A DNA stretch of 64,000 nt, from positions 1-64,000 of the forward strand of contig JAFEEF010000008.1 in NCBI GenBank assembly GCA_018241265.1, given 5' to 3'. This document shows, piece after piece, positions 15,110-23,775 of this stretch; positions within the stretch are counted from its first letter, which is position 1; every line of letters begins with the position of its first letter. Below the pieces are notes generated by a model that was given only the letters and a program-made list of their open reading frames with translations, searched no databases and was not told the origin of the DNA. The position numbers and the translations under genes are program-made. Source of the stretch: Pseudomonadota bacterium (lineage in GTDB: Bacteria; Pseudomonadota; Gammaproteobacteria; Burkholderiales; Burkholderiaceae_C).

Positions 15110-18100
15110 CTATCGCAGCATGTCCGGAAGCTCGTACAGCAGTTGGAGCATGTCCGGTGAACCGGCATCTGCAAACAGCTCCAGCACGCTCACGAGCTTC
15201 GTTTGCCTCTCGGCAGAGTCGAACACGTGGCGATAGTCCGCTAAATAGGTTCGCACCAGGCTCACGATCGCATCGGACCCGATGCTTTCGAATTGGTAAC
15301 CGCCGCCGGCTGCCGGCCCTAGCAATAGGTCGGCGATCCGATCGAAGACTGAGCCCGGATCGGCGGGCGCTAAGTGCGAGTACAACTCGACCAAGTGGTG
15401 GACGGCTGCGGCGTCTGCAGCTCGCCCAATCCGGTCCAGGATAGGGCCGTACTCCTCCATGAAACTCCGCTTGGCATCGTTGCTGAAGACACCGGTGCGC
15501 GGCGTCTCATTGCTATCGCGAAAGGCACCCGATCCGAAATAGAGTTGATTGCAGGCATGTTCGACGAGCTGGGCACCAGCCCGGTAGCTCGCCTCCGCTG
15601 CTGCGCGCTCTTCATCCGCAGGCGAATGCTCCAGGACCGCAAGCGCCTCCGTCATGGCTTCGGAACTGGCGATGACGATGCCCTCAAGTATCTCGCGCGC
15701 GCGGTTCTGAATGTTGACGCTTCGCTCTGCAGACGTGTCTGTATATTTGACAAATAGAGCGCCACGCAGGCCTCCAAGGAGATGCGACAAGCGGTCCTTG
15801 TTATGAACAAGGCTCCGCGTCCACTGCTCGATCCAGCCTCGGGCGACGATCGAACCCCGATACACCCACAGACCCATCGCCGCGCCTGATACCGCGTCGT
15901 TGAAGTTGCGCCGTCGATCGTCGGCTTGTTGGCCGTTGCCCACGCGAGCAAGGATGACCGCCAACAGAGCCGTGCTTCGCTCCGGCTCCGGGCCGCCGAG
16001 ACGACCAAGTACCCCGCTTACGAAATGGCTCAACACCCCCTCGTGCCCCTCGGTGTCGGCGACGTGGGCCACGAGTTCCCACATCTCGTCACGCGCCACG
16101 TCCCAAAGCACGTTCAGCGAACCCGCTACTTGGAGGCGCACCGCGGGGACCGGATCGTCCAGCATCCTTCGTAGCTTGTCTGCAAACGACGCATCCCACG
16201 CTCTGCGGGCCAAAGCGATGTAGCTTCCGGCGACATAGACGCGCACGTCGAGGTTCCCCCAGTGCATGCCGCCCGTCGCTTGCTGCTCCCGAGGCTCCGG
16301 GTGCTTGTTGTCGGCCAACTCGTCCAGCAAGGCAATCAAGCGATCGACTGTCGGATGTCCGCCTTGTCCGAGATGCAGCGAATCGGCTTCTGCGATTCGC
16401 CTGATAGCTTCGGAGATCGCACCCCAGCTTGCGTGCTGCGTGGCCTCGTGAGCGCCGCCTGCCAACGCGCGGGCCGCATCGACAACTGCTTCCGTCAGTT
16501 GCCAGAGCCGCGCAACTCTCGAAGAGTCGAGAGTCGCTTCCCTGTCGCGCAGAAAAGCCTCGAGCTCACGCGTCACAGCTCGAAGCTGCCCATCGACGCC
16601 TTCGGTCGCCGATACCCCGCTTCTGGCCAAGACTCGATCCGTAAAGTCTTCCGTCGGCATCCACGCCGTTTCAATGGAAAGGTGCGGCCCATTCCCCGTC
16701 AGGAGCCCTTCGGCTTCGAACGAATCCTTGAGGGAGCGAAGCTCAGGCGTTGTGAGCGACGCGGTATCGACAGTGGACAGGAAGCGCGCCGCCAGGTGCC
16801 GCCAGGGCCTATCGTCTTCTGCCCGCTCCTCCGCGGACACGCGTTCATCCACGCCTTGTTCGAGGCGTGCGCGCTCGGCGGCCGGCTGACCAGGAAATGC
16901 GGCGGCGACGTACGTAATGGCATCGCGTCCGAGGCCGAGCATCTCGAAGACTTCCAAGGTACTGGCCACGGGCCAGAGAACATCATCCGCAACGCCAAGT
17001 CGTTCCGCTCCGACGCCGAACAACCTTGCCCATACCGAGCTGGCGCTGGGACTCCCCACAAGCGCCTCGGCACACGATCGGAACGCTTCCGGTGCGCAGC
17101 CGCGCAAATAGTCGGTGCAGGGGCCCAGCAACTGCTGCTCGGTCCTGCCGGTAGACGCCTCGTCGGTCCGCCATTCCTGTAGGGAAAGGTAGTCATCGAC
17201 GATCCTGACTTCGCCGTCGGGCGTCCCAATGACCACAGGCGTCGTGGCTTCAGTCCTGCCCTCCTGTGCGACCAGGCCAAGAACGCTATCGCTGACGGCG
17301 CGTATGGCATGGGTCGGACTTACTCTGAAGAACGACGGAAGCTCCTGTCCCAAGCGCCACCGCGCATGCTCGTAGTCTTGCTTCCGGTTCGACCGCAATC
17401 CGAGGATACGGCTTGGCTGACCTCCAAGCCACGTCTCGCCATCTTCCGGCCCCGGCTGGCCGAATATCTTTGCGTAGATCGGTCCAGCGAAGGCCGGATC
17501 GCTTGCGCAAATCGAATGGACCCATTCTGCGAGCCACTGCGCCTCTTCGTGGGCGTGACTTGAGAATCGTGGTTCATCGAGGACACGCTGCAGTAGCGTG
17601 CGTGAGGCAACCGGGTCGCTTGCGAATGTCTTCCCGACAAAGCGGATCGCAGTGCTCGCAACGTTTCCGATTGGCGGGATCGCTTCGAGGGCGAGCGAGA
17701 GCAAGGTGCGCGCGGCATCGCCAAAGGCGGCGCTGAATCGGGGCTCCGCGAAATCGCCTCGCTCGAACAATACCAACAGGAGTATGCGGGCGCCATCGAC
17801 AAAGTCCCGCTCCTTCGTCTCTGCCGCTGCTTTGGCCACACTCGCCCAGGCGACGAGGCCGGGGACAGCGAGCGGAATTCCGTCGGCGAGATTGACCCGT
17901 AGAAAGCGCGCGATACGCGACAGCACCTTGCTGAGCGGCTTGATGTCCGAGCGGCGACGTATCAGGTCGCAGAGCGAGGCAACGTCATCTTCGTGCGCGA
18001 CGCGCTCGGTGGCGGTGCGGAGCGCGACGCTACCGATGACGGGGTCGAATCCCACGAGACCGGCGATCGCAATCAGGAATCGCCACGTTGCCACGCGAGA

Positions 18101-20008
18101 CAGATCGGTCTGCCAAACCCGTTCCAAGGCAAACCGGACCGCCGGTCCGAGCAGCATGCCAGCCCCGGACTTTGCTGCCAGCTGAGCCGCCAGGCGCGAA
18201 GGATCGCTCCAATCCAAGTAGAAGCGCCCGGCGGCATGATCGAACAAGACGTGGTGCCTGAAGGAGACGAGGTCGCCGGTGCGGGTGAGGACGCCGCAAA
18301 GGATGGCCTCATCAAGTCCGTCGGCTCCGACATCGATTTGACGTATCGCCAGACGTTGTCGATCCAGCATGGCTGCGACGACGGTCGTGACTGCAGCCTG
18401 AAGGCGTGCGTTTGGCAGACGCTGATCTTCGTATCGATCGATCAGTTCCGATTGACTCGCGACCGTCCGGATGTCGCCCGGGAGCATCCCGTTCTCCAGG
18501 AGTTCGGCGGCCAGAGACAGATTGAAGACGTTGCGGAGGAGTTCTCTGACGGAGTCCGTCGCGGCGTTCAGCAACGCGCTGAGATCGGCGCTGACGGCTT
18601 CCAGAGCGGCAATCTCTGCAAGTGATAGCTGAGGAATCCGGAAATGCCTAACAGCGCTGAGCTTGGGGTCTGCGAATGCATCCGCGACCGGCCTGCCAGC
18701 CATCATGTTGCGGTAGCGATGCCCAGAAACCAAATCGAACGTCCTGATTGACGCCACGATGGACCAGCGGTCGCCAAGCTCGGCGAGCGCGTCCTCCATG
18801 AGCCTGGCGAACGCCGCTTCCGAGGGACCGCCCCGTGACGCATCGAGCGCGTCGATGACCAGCAGACCGCGTCCACTGCCGGGCCATGCTTGCAGCACAT
18901 CGACTACCGCATGCTCGAGTCCCAACGCCGTCTGCAGTTCCGCAGGCGTCGCGATTCCCCCGAGGTCGTCTACTGAAAGGAATACAACCGGAAGCCCGCG
19001 GGTAAGGCGGTCGTGGGCAAGATTGACGAGCACGCCGGTCTTCCCTGCTCCGGGCTCTCCAATGACCAACAGGCTGTTCGCGTCTACGGCGTTCGCGAGT
19101 GGAGCCACGCAGTCTCGTGGGATCGCCACACCTCCGCCGATCGGTAGCAGCCGGTGTCGTTCCAGACGGCGCAGCTCGCGGGTCGTCCAGACCTGGAGCC
19201 GGGCTACGTCCTCGTCGAATCGCGGCGAACGGCTGTCTTCATGGCCGGCGGCGCGCAGAACCCGCATCAGGCCCGGCCTGTCGCCGCTGGCGCCATCACG
19301 GATCATCCGCCGGACAGCGCTCAAGATTTCAGCCATCGCGGCCTCGCCCGCTTCCTCCCTCCCGAAAAGCCTTGCGCCAAGTAGGTGGGCGGCTTCCCGC
19401 CAGTCAGCGCCAGCCACTGCAGGGTCGAACCGAACGATGCGAAAGTGCCGGGCGATTTCGACGAGCTTGTCATGGCCAATTGCACCGCTCGTTCGTGCGT
19501 GCCAAGCATTCGCAACGTGGTTTTCAAAGATTGCAAGGGCTTCCCGTTGCTTCTGGCTCAGCCGCGCAATGACCGCTGGCCATGTTCCGCCCAAGTCGAA
19601 CTGCCGGCAGGCACTTTCCAGATCGTCCAAGGATCGTGCGGAATTTGCCGCGACGGCCAGCACGCCGACGGTCGGACCCGTTGTCGCGGCCGCCCCGTCT
19701 TCTAGGTGTTGGACGAGCTGTGCCAGGGCTTTCGCCAGCTCCGAATTTCCTGCTCTGGAAAGGGACGGCCTCGCCTTGCACTGGACCGCGATGACACCGC
19801 CATCGTTGAGATGAACGACAACGTCGTCCAGTCCCGTGCCGGTCTCGAATCGAACCTCTGTCGGCCATGCGGCGGCGGCAAGCCCAAAGCGCGTGCCGAG
19901 GGGCATCGAACTGGCGACATGCGCGGCGAACCAGGCACCGACCTCGGCCTGAAACCCCATTCCCGCTTCGGTCGCTCGGCCACCTGCCGGTGCTATAGCA
20001 CTTGCCAT
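15110..20008 (-). CDS. Giant nuclease-STAND NTPase, candidate antiphage sensor
   Basis: This 1632-aa protein has three parts. Residues about 15-200 resemble a PD-(D/E)xK nuclease: Asp-Asp at 61-62 (TGLDDVVVHL) and a QCK motif at 76-78 (GVIAVQCKA). Residues about 280-520 are a P-loop ATPase with Walker A GEPGAGKT (317-324) and Walker B LLVIDALD (382-389). The remaining 1,100 residues are alpha-helical and repeat-like. This nuclease, STAND ATPase and long sensor layout is that of Avs-type antiviral proteins, in which the C-terminal repeats bind a phage protein and assembly activates the nuclease. Which Avs class, if any, cannot be decided by eye. It is one uninterrupted gene, convergent with the gene ending at 14990. 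An AGAGAG site precedes the ATG. Confidence 0.78.
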   Translation of the reverse strand: MASAIAPAGGRATEAGMGFQAEVGAWFAAHVASSMPLGTRFGLAAAAWPTEVRFETGTGLDDVVVHLNDGGVIAVQCKARPSLSRAGNSELAKALAQLVQHLEDGAAATTGPTVGVLAVAANSARSLDDLESACRQFDLGGTWPAVIARLSQKQREALAIFENHVANAWHARTSGAIGHDKLVEIARHFRIVRFDPAVAGADWREAAHLLGARLFGREEAGEAAMAEILSAVRRMIRDGASGDRPGLMRVLRAAGHEDSRSPRFDEDVARLQVWTTRELRRLERHRLLPIGGGVAIPRDCVAPLANAVDANSLLVIGEPGAGKTGVLVNLAHDRLTRGLPVVFLSVDDLGGIATPAELQTALGLEHAVVDVLQAWPGSGRGLLVIDALDASRGGPSEAAFARLMEDALAELGDRWSIVASIRTFDLVSGHRYRNMMAGRPVADAFADPKLSAVRHFRIPQLSLAEIAALEAVSADLSALLNAATDSVRELLRNVFNLSLAAELLENGMLPGDIRTVASQSELIDRYEDQRLPNARLQAAVTTVVAAMLDRQRLAIRQIDVGADGLDEAILCGVLTRTGDLVSFRHHVLFDHAAGRFYLDWSDPSRLAAQLAAKSGAGMLLGPAVRFALERVWQTDLSRVATWRFLIAIAGLVGFDPVIGSVALRTATERVAHEDDVASLCDLIRRRSDIKPLSKVLSRIARFLRVNLADGIPLAVPGLVAWASVAKAAAETKERDFVDGARILLLVLFERGDFAEPRFSAAFGDAARTLLSLALEAIPPIGNVASTAIRFVGKTFASDPVASRTLLQRVLDEPRFSSHAHEEAQWLAEWVHSICASDPAFAGPIYAKIFGQPGPEDGETWLGGQPSRILGLRSNRKQDYEHARWRLGQELPSFFRVSPTHAIRAVSDSVLGLVAQEGRTEATTPVVIGTPDGEVRIVDDYLSLQEWRTDEASTGRTEQQLLGPCTDYLRGCAPEAFRSCAEALVGSPSASSVWARLFGVGAERLGVADDVLWPVASTLEVFEMLGLGRDAITYVAAAFPGQPAAERARLEQGVDERVSAEERAEDDRPWRHLAARFLSTVDTASLTTPELRSLKDSFEAEGLLTGNGPHLSIETAWMPTEDFTDRVLARSGVSATEGVDGQLRAVTRELEAFLRDREATLDSSRVARLWQLTEAVVDAARALAGGAHEATQHASWGAISEAIRRIAEADSLHLGQGGHPTVDRLIALLDELADNKHPEPREQQATGGMHWGNLDVRVYVAGSYIALARRAWDASFADKLRRMLDDPVPAVRLQVAGSLNVLWDVARDEMWELVAHVADTEGHEGVLSHFVSGVLGRLGGPEPERSTALLAVILARVGNGQQADDRRRNFNDAVSGAAMGLWVYRGSIVARGWIEQWTRSLVHNKDRLSHLLGGLRGALFVKYTDTSAERSVNIQNRAREILEGIVIASSEAMTEALAVLEHSPADEERAAAEASYRAGAQLVEHACNQLYFGSGAFRDSNETPRTGVFSNDAKRSFMEEYGPILDRIGRAADAAAVHHLVELYSHLAPADPGSVFDRIADLLLGPAAGGGYQFESIGSDAIVSLVRTYLADYRHVFDSAERQTKLVSVLELFADAGSPDMLQLLYELPDMLR

Positions 20009-20066
20009 CTTGTTCTCTCTGTATGCGTTCCGACGGCTCGCGCATCCCGGAGAGCAAGCGCGACAG

Positions 20067-20369
20067 TCACAGATGTCCTGCGGGGTTCATCCGTTGGTGA
20101 AGTATGCGGACGACGCCGACGGTTTGCCCATCCGTCCGATAGATGATCACGTGTGAGCCGACGGTGTAGACGCGATGCGTCGTCGGCACGAACTGACTTC
20201 CATGCCCCAGATCGGGGTTGCGGCCGAGCTGCCGCAGCGCCTTGTCCAGCTTGTCGCGATAGGCGAGCAGCTGCGACTCGCCCCAGGTCTCGCCGGTGTA
20301 GCGCAGGATGTCAACGAAGTCCTGTCGGGCCCTGGGCGAGAGGACGACTTCGCGACTATGGGAGGACAT
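20067..20369 (-). CDS. parE: ParE/RelE-type toxin
   Basis: This 100-aa protein has the ParE fold pattern: LSPRARQDFVDILRYTGETWG, a leucine-rich middle (YRDKLDKALRQLGRNPDLGHGS) and a beta-rich end (HRVYTVGSHVIIYRTDG...VVRILHQRMNPAGHL). ParE toxins usually poison DNA gyrase; the closely related RelE proteins cut mRNA. The ATG at 20369 lies inside the last codons of the antitoxin gene (14-bp overlap). Pairing with a ribbon-helix-helix antitoxin favours ParE. Confidence 0.9.
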   Translation of the reverse strand: MSSHSREVVLSPRARQDFVDILRYTGETWGESQLLAYRDKLDKALRQLGRNPDLGHGSQFVPTTHRVYTVGSHVIIYRTDGQTVGVVRILHQRMNPAGHL

Positions 20370-20643
20370 CGGGGTCCATGGGCTTGCCGCCATGCATCGC
20401 GGCCCGCGCGTCACCCGTGATCGTGTTCAGCAGCTCCGACCCGTAGGCGAGCCCCTCCCCGCGCTCCAGCTCAGCGTCGCCCTTGGCGATCGCCGCGCGC
20501 CATGCGTTGATACGGTCGTCCTCGGCCTGCAGGCGCCGGATCGCGTCGCGGATCACCTCGGTTGCGTTGCCGTACGAGCCGCTGGCGACCTTGTTCTTGA
20601 TGAAGCCTTCCATCTCGGGCGACAGGTTGATGTGCATCGTCAT
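20356..20643 (-). CDS. parD: ParD-type ribbon-helix-helix antitoxin
   Basis: This 95-aa antitoxin begins MHINLSPEMEGFIKNKVASGSYGNATEVIRDAIRRL, the ribbon-helix-helix signature of ParD. The C-terminal tail wraps the toxin. ATG 20643 is preferred over an upstream GTG (20652) because AGGAGG sits 8 bases before it and would overlap the GTG. The tandem TATCCAT repeats upstream are the likely operator. Confidence 0.92.
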   Translation of the reverse strand: MTMHINLSPEMEGFIKNKVASGSYGNATEVIRDAIRRLQAEDDRINAWRAAIAKGDAELERGEGLAYGSELLNTITGDARAAMHGGKPMDPDVLP

Positions 20644-20656
20644 CGAAGGCACCTCC

Positions 20657-20674
20657 TATCCATAGAGTATCCAT
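20657..20674 (-). promoter_or_regulatory. Tandem TATCCAT operator-like repeats upstream of parD
   Basis: Two TATCCAT copies (20657-20663 and 20668-20674) are 11 bp apart, one helical turn, and the second lies in a TCCATGGA palindrome. Ribbon-helix-helix antitoxins bind short repeats at this spacing, so this is a likely autoregulatory operator. Confidence 0.5.
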
Positions 20675-20930
20675 GGAATGTCCAATGAGTCAAGCCGGTT
20701 GTTGGCGGGGCAATGGCGGAGCGCCTCACGGCTGCGGGCGCCTCCGCGACCTCAACGCTCACCGCCAAGATTAAGGGGGACGCTCCCAGCTCAATGGGAA
20801 TCTTCCCCGGCCGACCGGCCTTCCTCGCGGGTAGCCAAGATTCCCAGTTGCCCCGGTCGCTGGTTCCCCCGAGTTCCTGGCGGCAAGCGAGGTCGCGAAG
20901 GGCGGCCTCCCCAACGAGAGGAGCCCCACC

Positions 20931-21587
20931 ATGACGATTCCCAGCGACAACAACATCATTCACGGCAACTGCCTTGAGGTCCTGCCCCAACGCGCCAGCG
21001 AAAGCGTCAACTTCGTACTTACCGACCCGCCTTACCTCGCGAACTACCGTTCCCGCGACGGCCGCACGGTGCCGGGCGACGACACGGATGCCTGGCTGGC
21101 TCCGGCCTTCGCCGAAATTCATCGCGTCCTCGAGCGCGACAGCTTCGCCGTGAGCTTCTACGGCTGGCCGCACGCCGACCGGTTCCTCAGGGTCTACCGC
21201 GCGGCAGGCTTTCGCGTCGTCGGACATTTCACGTTTCCGAAACGGTACAGCTCGGCCTCGAAGTTCGTGAAGTACCAGCATGAATGCGCCTACCTGCTGG
21301 CCAAGGGATACCCGAAGCAGCCGAAGGACACGATCGGCGACGTGATCCCCTGGCAGTACACCGGCAACAAGCTCCATCCGACGCAGAAGCCTCTATCGGT
21401 CCTCTCGCCGCTGGTGGCGACCTTCTCGACCCTGAATGGGTTAGTGCTGGACCCCTTCGCGGGGTCCGGTTCGACGCTGGTGGCGGCACGAGCGGCCGGA
21501 CGCCGATTCCTCGGCATCGAGCTGGACGCCGGCTACCACGCGATCGCCCGGAGGAGGCTCGATGCTGCGGCCGACCTAGCGGCGTAG
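20931..21587 (+). CDS. Beta-class DNA methyltransferase (N6-adenine or N4-cytosine)
   Basis: This 218-aa SAM-dependent methyltransferase shows the catalytic DPPY motif at residues 32-35 followed later by the SAM-binding DPFAGSGST (174-182), the order of the beta class. It lacks a large target-recognition domain, like the short solitary methyltransferases on plasmids and integrative elements. No cognate restriction enzyme is nearby. It may mask the element from host restriction or mark it epigenetically. A GAGAGGAG ribosome-binding site precedes the ATG. The convergent neighbour is an Nmad2-like protein, which makes a shared DNA-modification role conceivable. Confidence 0.9.
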   Translation: MTIPSDNNIIHGNCLEVLPQRASESVNFVLTDPPYLANYRSRDGRTVPGDDTDAWLAPAFAEIHRVLERDSFAVSFYGWPHADRFLRVYRAAGFRVVGHFTFPKRYSSASKFVKYQHECAYLLAKGYPKQPKDTIGDVIPWQYTGNKLHPTQKPLSVLSPLVATFSTLNGLVLDPFAGSGSTLVAARAAGRRFLGIELDAGYHAIARRRLDAAADLAA

Positions 21588-21613
21588 GGCGGCGCTCCCG
21601 CCTTCGAACGTAT

Positions 21614-22261
21614 TCAACGGCACGGTGAGCACGGCGGTGCGGGCGGGCACACGTCGCGCTGACGCGGACGGCTCGGCCCGCAAACACCCGCGCTCTCGAT
21701 GTCGCGAGGGAGGGCGTGGATGCCAGTGGCGAAGTTCGCGACGACCCAGGCCTTGAACCCCTCGACCACATCCGCCGGATGAGTGACCCGCGCCCCTCGG
21801 CCGCCGGCGAGGGCGGCGAATGCGGCCGGAATCGGTTGCGCGTCCCTGCCGAGATACCAGAACCGCCGCCCGGCGAAGACCCAGGGATGGCTGATGTCCT
21901 GCTGCGATGTCCTCGCATCCTTGTGATAGATCGTGTCGTGCTGCTGCCAGGCACTGCTCGCATCAAGGCTGTAGAAGTTGTCGCCGCAGCGTTGCCTCGG
22001 GGTTCCGTCGATGCGCGGCTTCTTGCGCGCAAACCGACGGTCGTGGAAGTAGGCGTCTCTGTGGATGCGTTCCTCGACCTCCATGGCGTAGAGGAACCGG
22101 TGGCCGCGGGCCTTGTCGAGAAAGCCGGCGACCCAGTCACCGGGATTGACGCGCGAACCCTGATGGTTCGGCGTGCAGACGGCCAAGGTGCACCAACCCC
22201 AGAACGGATTCGGCGCAAGTCCGGTGTCGCTTCGCACGACGTATGTGAAAAGTCTGCTCAT
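21614..22261 (-). CDS. Nmad2-like nucleotide-modification-associated protein
   Basis: This 215-aa protein from ATG 22261 matches what I recall of the Nmad2 domain: SRLFTYVVRSDTGLAPNPF, WGWCTLAVCTPNHQG and GDWVAGF near the start, then KARGHRFLYAMEVEE. Nmad domains were predicted from genomic context to act with modified nucleotides in phages and mobile DNA; no reaction is firmly known. It converges with the methyltransferase gene with a 26-bp gap. The last 25 residues are low-complexity and may not be conserved. Confidence 0.72.
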   Translation of the reverse strand: MSRLFTYVVRSDTGLAPNPFWGWCTLAVCTPNHQGSRVNPGDWVAGFLDKARGHRFLYAMEVEERIHRDAYFHDRRFARKKPRIDGTPRQRCGDNFYSLDASSAWQQHDTIYHKDARTSQQDISHPWVFAGRRFWYLGRDAQPIPAAFAALAGGRGARVTHPADVVEGFKAWVVANFATGIHALPRDIESAGVCGPSRPRQRDVCPPAPPCSPCR

Positions 22262-22720
22262 TCGGATCGACGGTCGTTGTACCGGCCCGGCTTCGACAGA
22301 TGGCCCGTGGCGATTGTCCGTTGAGACCGCTGAGCATGACAAGCGAATTGGGCGTCTCCCCTCGGCGGAGTACCGCCCAGGGACCGGGTGCTAGTCGCTC
22401 GCGCTCCCCGAGCCTGAAGTCTCGGCCTAACGGTTCCGCCCCCTGACGCGAATACCGATGCCAGCGACAGCGGCTCCGCCCCTGTCGGTAGTTGGCACCA
22501 CGGCGGCTAAGGGGCGCTGCCCCTGGCGCGGCGCAAGGGGCAGGGCTTCGCCGCGTCCGGTGTTCCCCAACCTTCCTCCGCTTCGCTCCGTGCAGGCCGG
22601 GTGATTCCCCTTCCCGTCCGCGCCCCTTGCGCCTTGCCTCCCCGGTCTCGGCGACGGCCAGAGGCCAGCACAGCGCAGTGCTGAGCCTCAACAGCCGATT
22701 TCTCAAAAGGAGCGAAGACC
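22262..22720. other. Long GC-rich leader upstream of ardC
   Basis: This is 459 bp between the Nmad2-like gene and ardC, which are divergent. It contains several short GC-rich inverted repeats (for example AGCAC...GTGCT near 22,668-22,683, and GGGGC/GCCCC runs near 22,508-22,545) and an AAAAGGAGCGA ribosome-binding site before 22721. No ORF in it is convincing. It probably holds both promoters. Confidence 0.45.
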
Positions 22721-23629
22721 ATGACGACCAAGCCCGACAGCCCCCGCGCCGATCTCTACGCACGCGTGACCGACGCCATCCTCGCCGACCTCGCACGCGG
22801 CGTGCGCCCGTGGTTGAAGCCTTGGAACGCCGCCAACGCAAGCGAACGCGTCACGATGCCGCTGCGCCATAACGGCACGCCCTATCGCGGCATGAACGTG
22901 CTGCTGCTCTGGGGCGAGGCGGTCGCCAAGGGCTACGGTTGCCCGATCTGGATGACCTACCGGCAGGCGGTCGAACTTGGCGGGCAGGTGCGCAAGGGCG
23001 AGCATGGCTCGCTCGTCGTGTACGCCGACCGTTTCACCAAGACCGAGCAGAACGACAAGGGCGAAGACATCGAGCGGTCGATTCCGTTCATGAAGGGCTA
23101 CACGGTGTTTAACGCCGAGCAGATCGACGGCCTGCCTGCGCACTACCGTCCGGCACCCGCTTCCCAGCCGGAACCGCTCGCGCTGCATGCCGAGGCCGAG
23201 GCCTTCTTCGCCCACACGGGCGCACGCTTCCTGCACGGCGGCAGCCGCGCCTTCTACGCCCCGGCGCGGGATGTGATCCAGCTTCCGCCGGTCGATGCCT
23301 TCAAGGACCCCGAGAGCTACGCCGCCACCAAGGGGCATGAACTCATCCACTGGACCGGCCACGCGCAACGCTGCGCCCGCGAATTCGGCAAGCGGTTCGG
23401 CGATACCGCCTACGCACGCGAGGAACTGGTCGCGGAACTCGGAGCGGCGTTCCTGTGCGCTGAACTCGGCGTGACTCCCGAGCCCCGCGAAGACCATGCA
23501 GCCTATCTCGGCCACTGGATGGACGTGCTAAAGGCCGACAAGCGCGCCATCTTCTCGGCTGCGGCTCATGCCCAGCGCGCATTGGATCATCTCCATGCGC
23601 TGCAGGGCGAGTCGGCACATGCGGCGTGA
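22721..23629 (+). CDS. ardC: ArdC-type antirestriction protein
   Basis: This 302-aa protein has the ArdC layout. The N-terminal ssDNA-binding domain (about residues 8-135) includes PWLKPWN, LRHNGTPYRGMN and RKGEHGS. The C-terminal zincin-like metallopeptidase domain has GHELIHWTGH (HExxH at 206-210) and a downstream Glu-rich helix (REELVAELGAAFL) that can supply the third zinc ligand. ArdC protects incoming single-stranded plasmid DNA from host restriction during transfer. It lies just before the partition genes, as in many conjugative and mobilizable elements. Confidence 0.93.
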   Translation: MTTKPDSPRADLYARVTDAILADLARGVRPWLKPWNAANASERVTMPLRHNGTPYRGMNVLLLWGEAVAKGYGCPIWMTYRQAVELGGQVRKGEHGSLVVYADRFTKTEQNDKGEDIERSIPFMKGYTVFNAEQIDGLPAHYRPAPASQPEPLALHAEAEAFFAHTGARFLHGGSRAFYAPARDVIQLPPVDAFKDPESYAATKGHELIHWTGHAQRCAREFGKRFGDTAYAREELVAELGAAFLCAELGVTPEPREDHAAYLGHWMDVLKADKRAIFSAAAHAQRALDHLHALQGESAHAA

Positions 23630-23635
23630 CGGACG

Positions 23636-23768
23636 GCTACCCGTAGCTATCGGTACTAGAGGCTACCAGTAGCTAGCCATAGCAACCAGTACCACCAGAT
23701 AGCGGTTGCTTTCCCGTACCGACCTGCTATCGGTAGCCCACCGGTGGCGGTAGCTATCCGGATCCGGA
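23636..23768. repeat. Cluster of GCTAC-N2-GTAGC palindromes, candidate centromere (parS-like)
   Basis: Palindromes GCTAC-CC-GTAGC (23636-23647), GCTAC-CA-GTAGC (23662-23673) and GCTATC-GGTAGC (23726-23737) lie with related pieces (GCTAT, GTAGCTA, GGTTGCT, CCACCGGTGG, GGTAGCTATCC) in the whole gap between ardC and parA. Such repeats upstream of parA are expected for a partition site that also serves as the operon operator. Binding by the small partner protein at 24,477 is inferred. Confidence 0.65.
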
Positions 23769-23775
23769 GGGAGCC

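Noticed and set aside
15110-20008. Assigning the STAND protein to a named Avs class
   Set aside because: The N-terminal and sensor domains cannot be placed by eye; only the general layout is supported.
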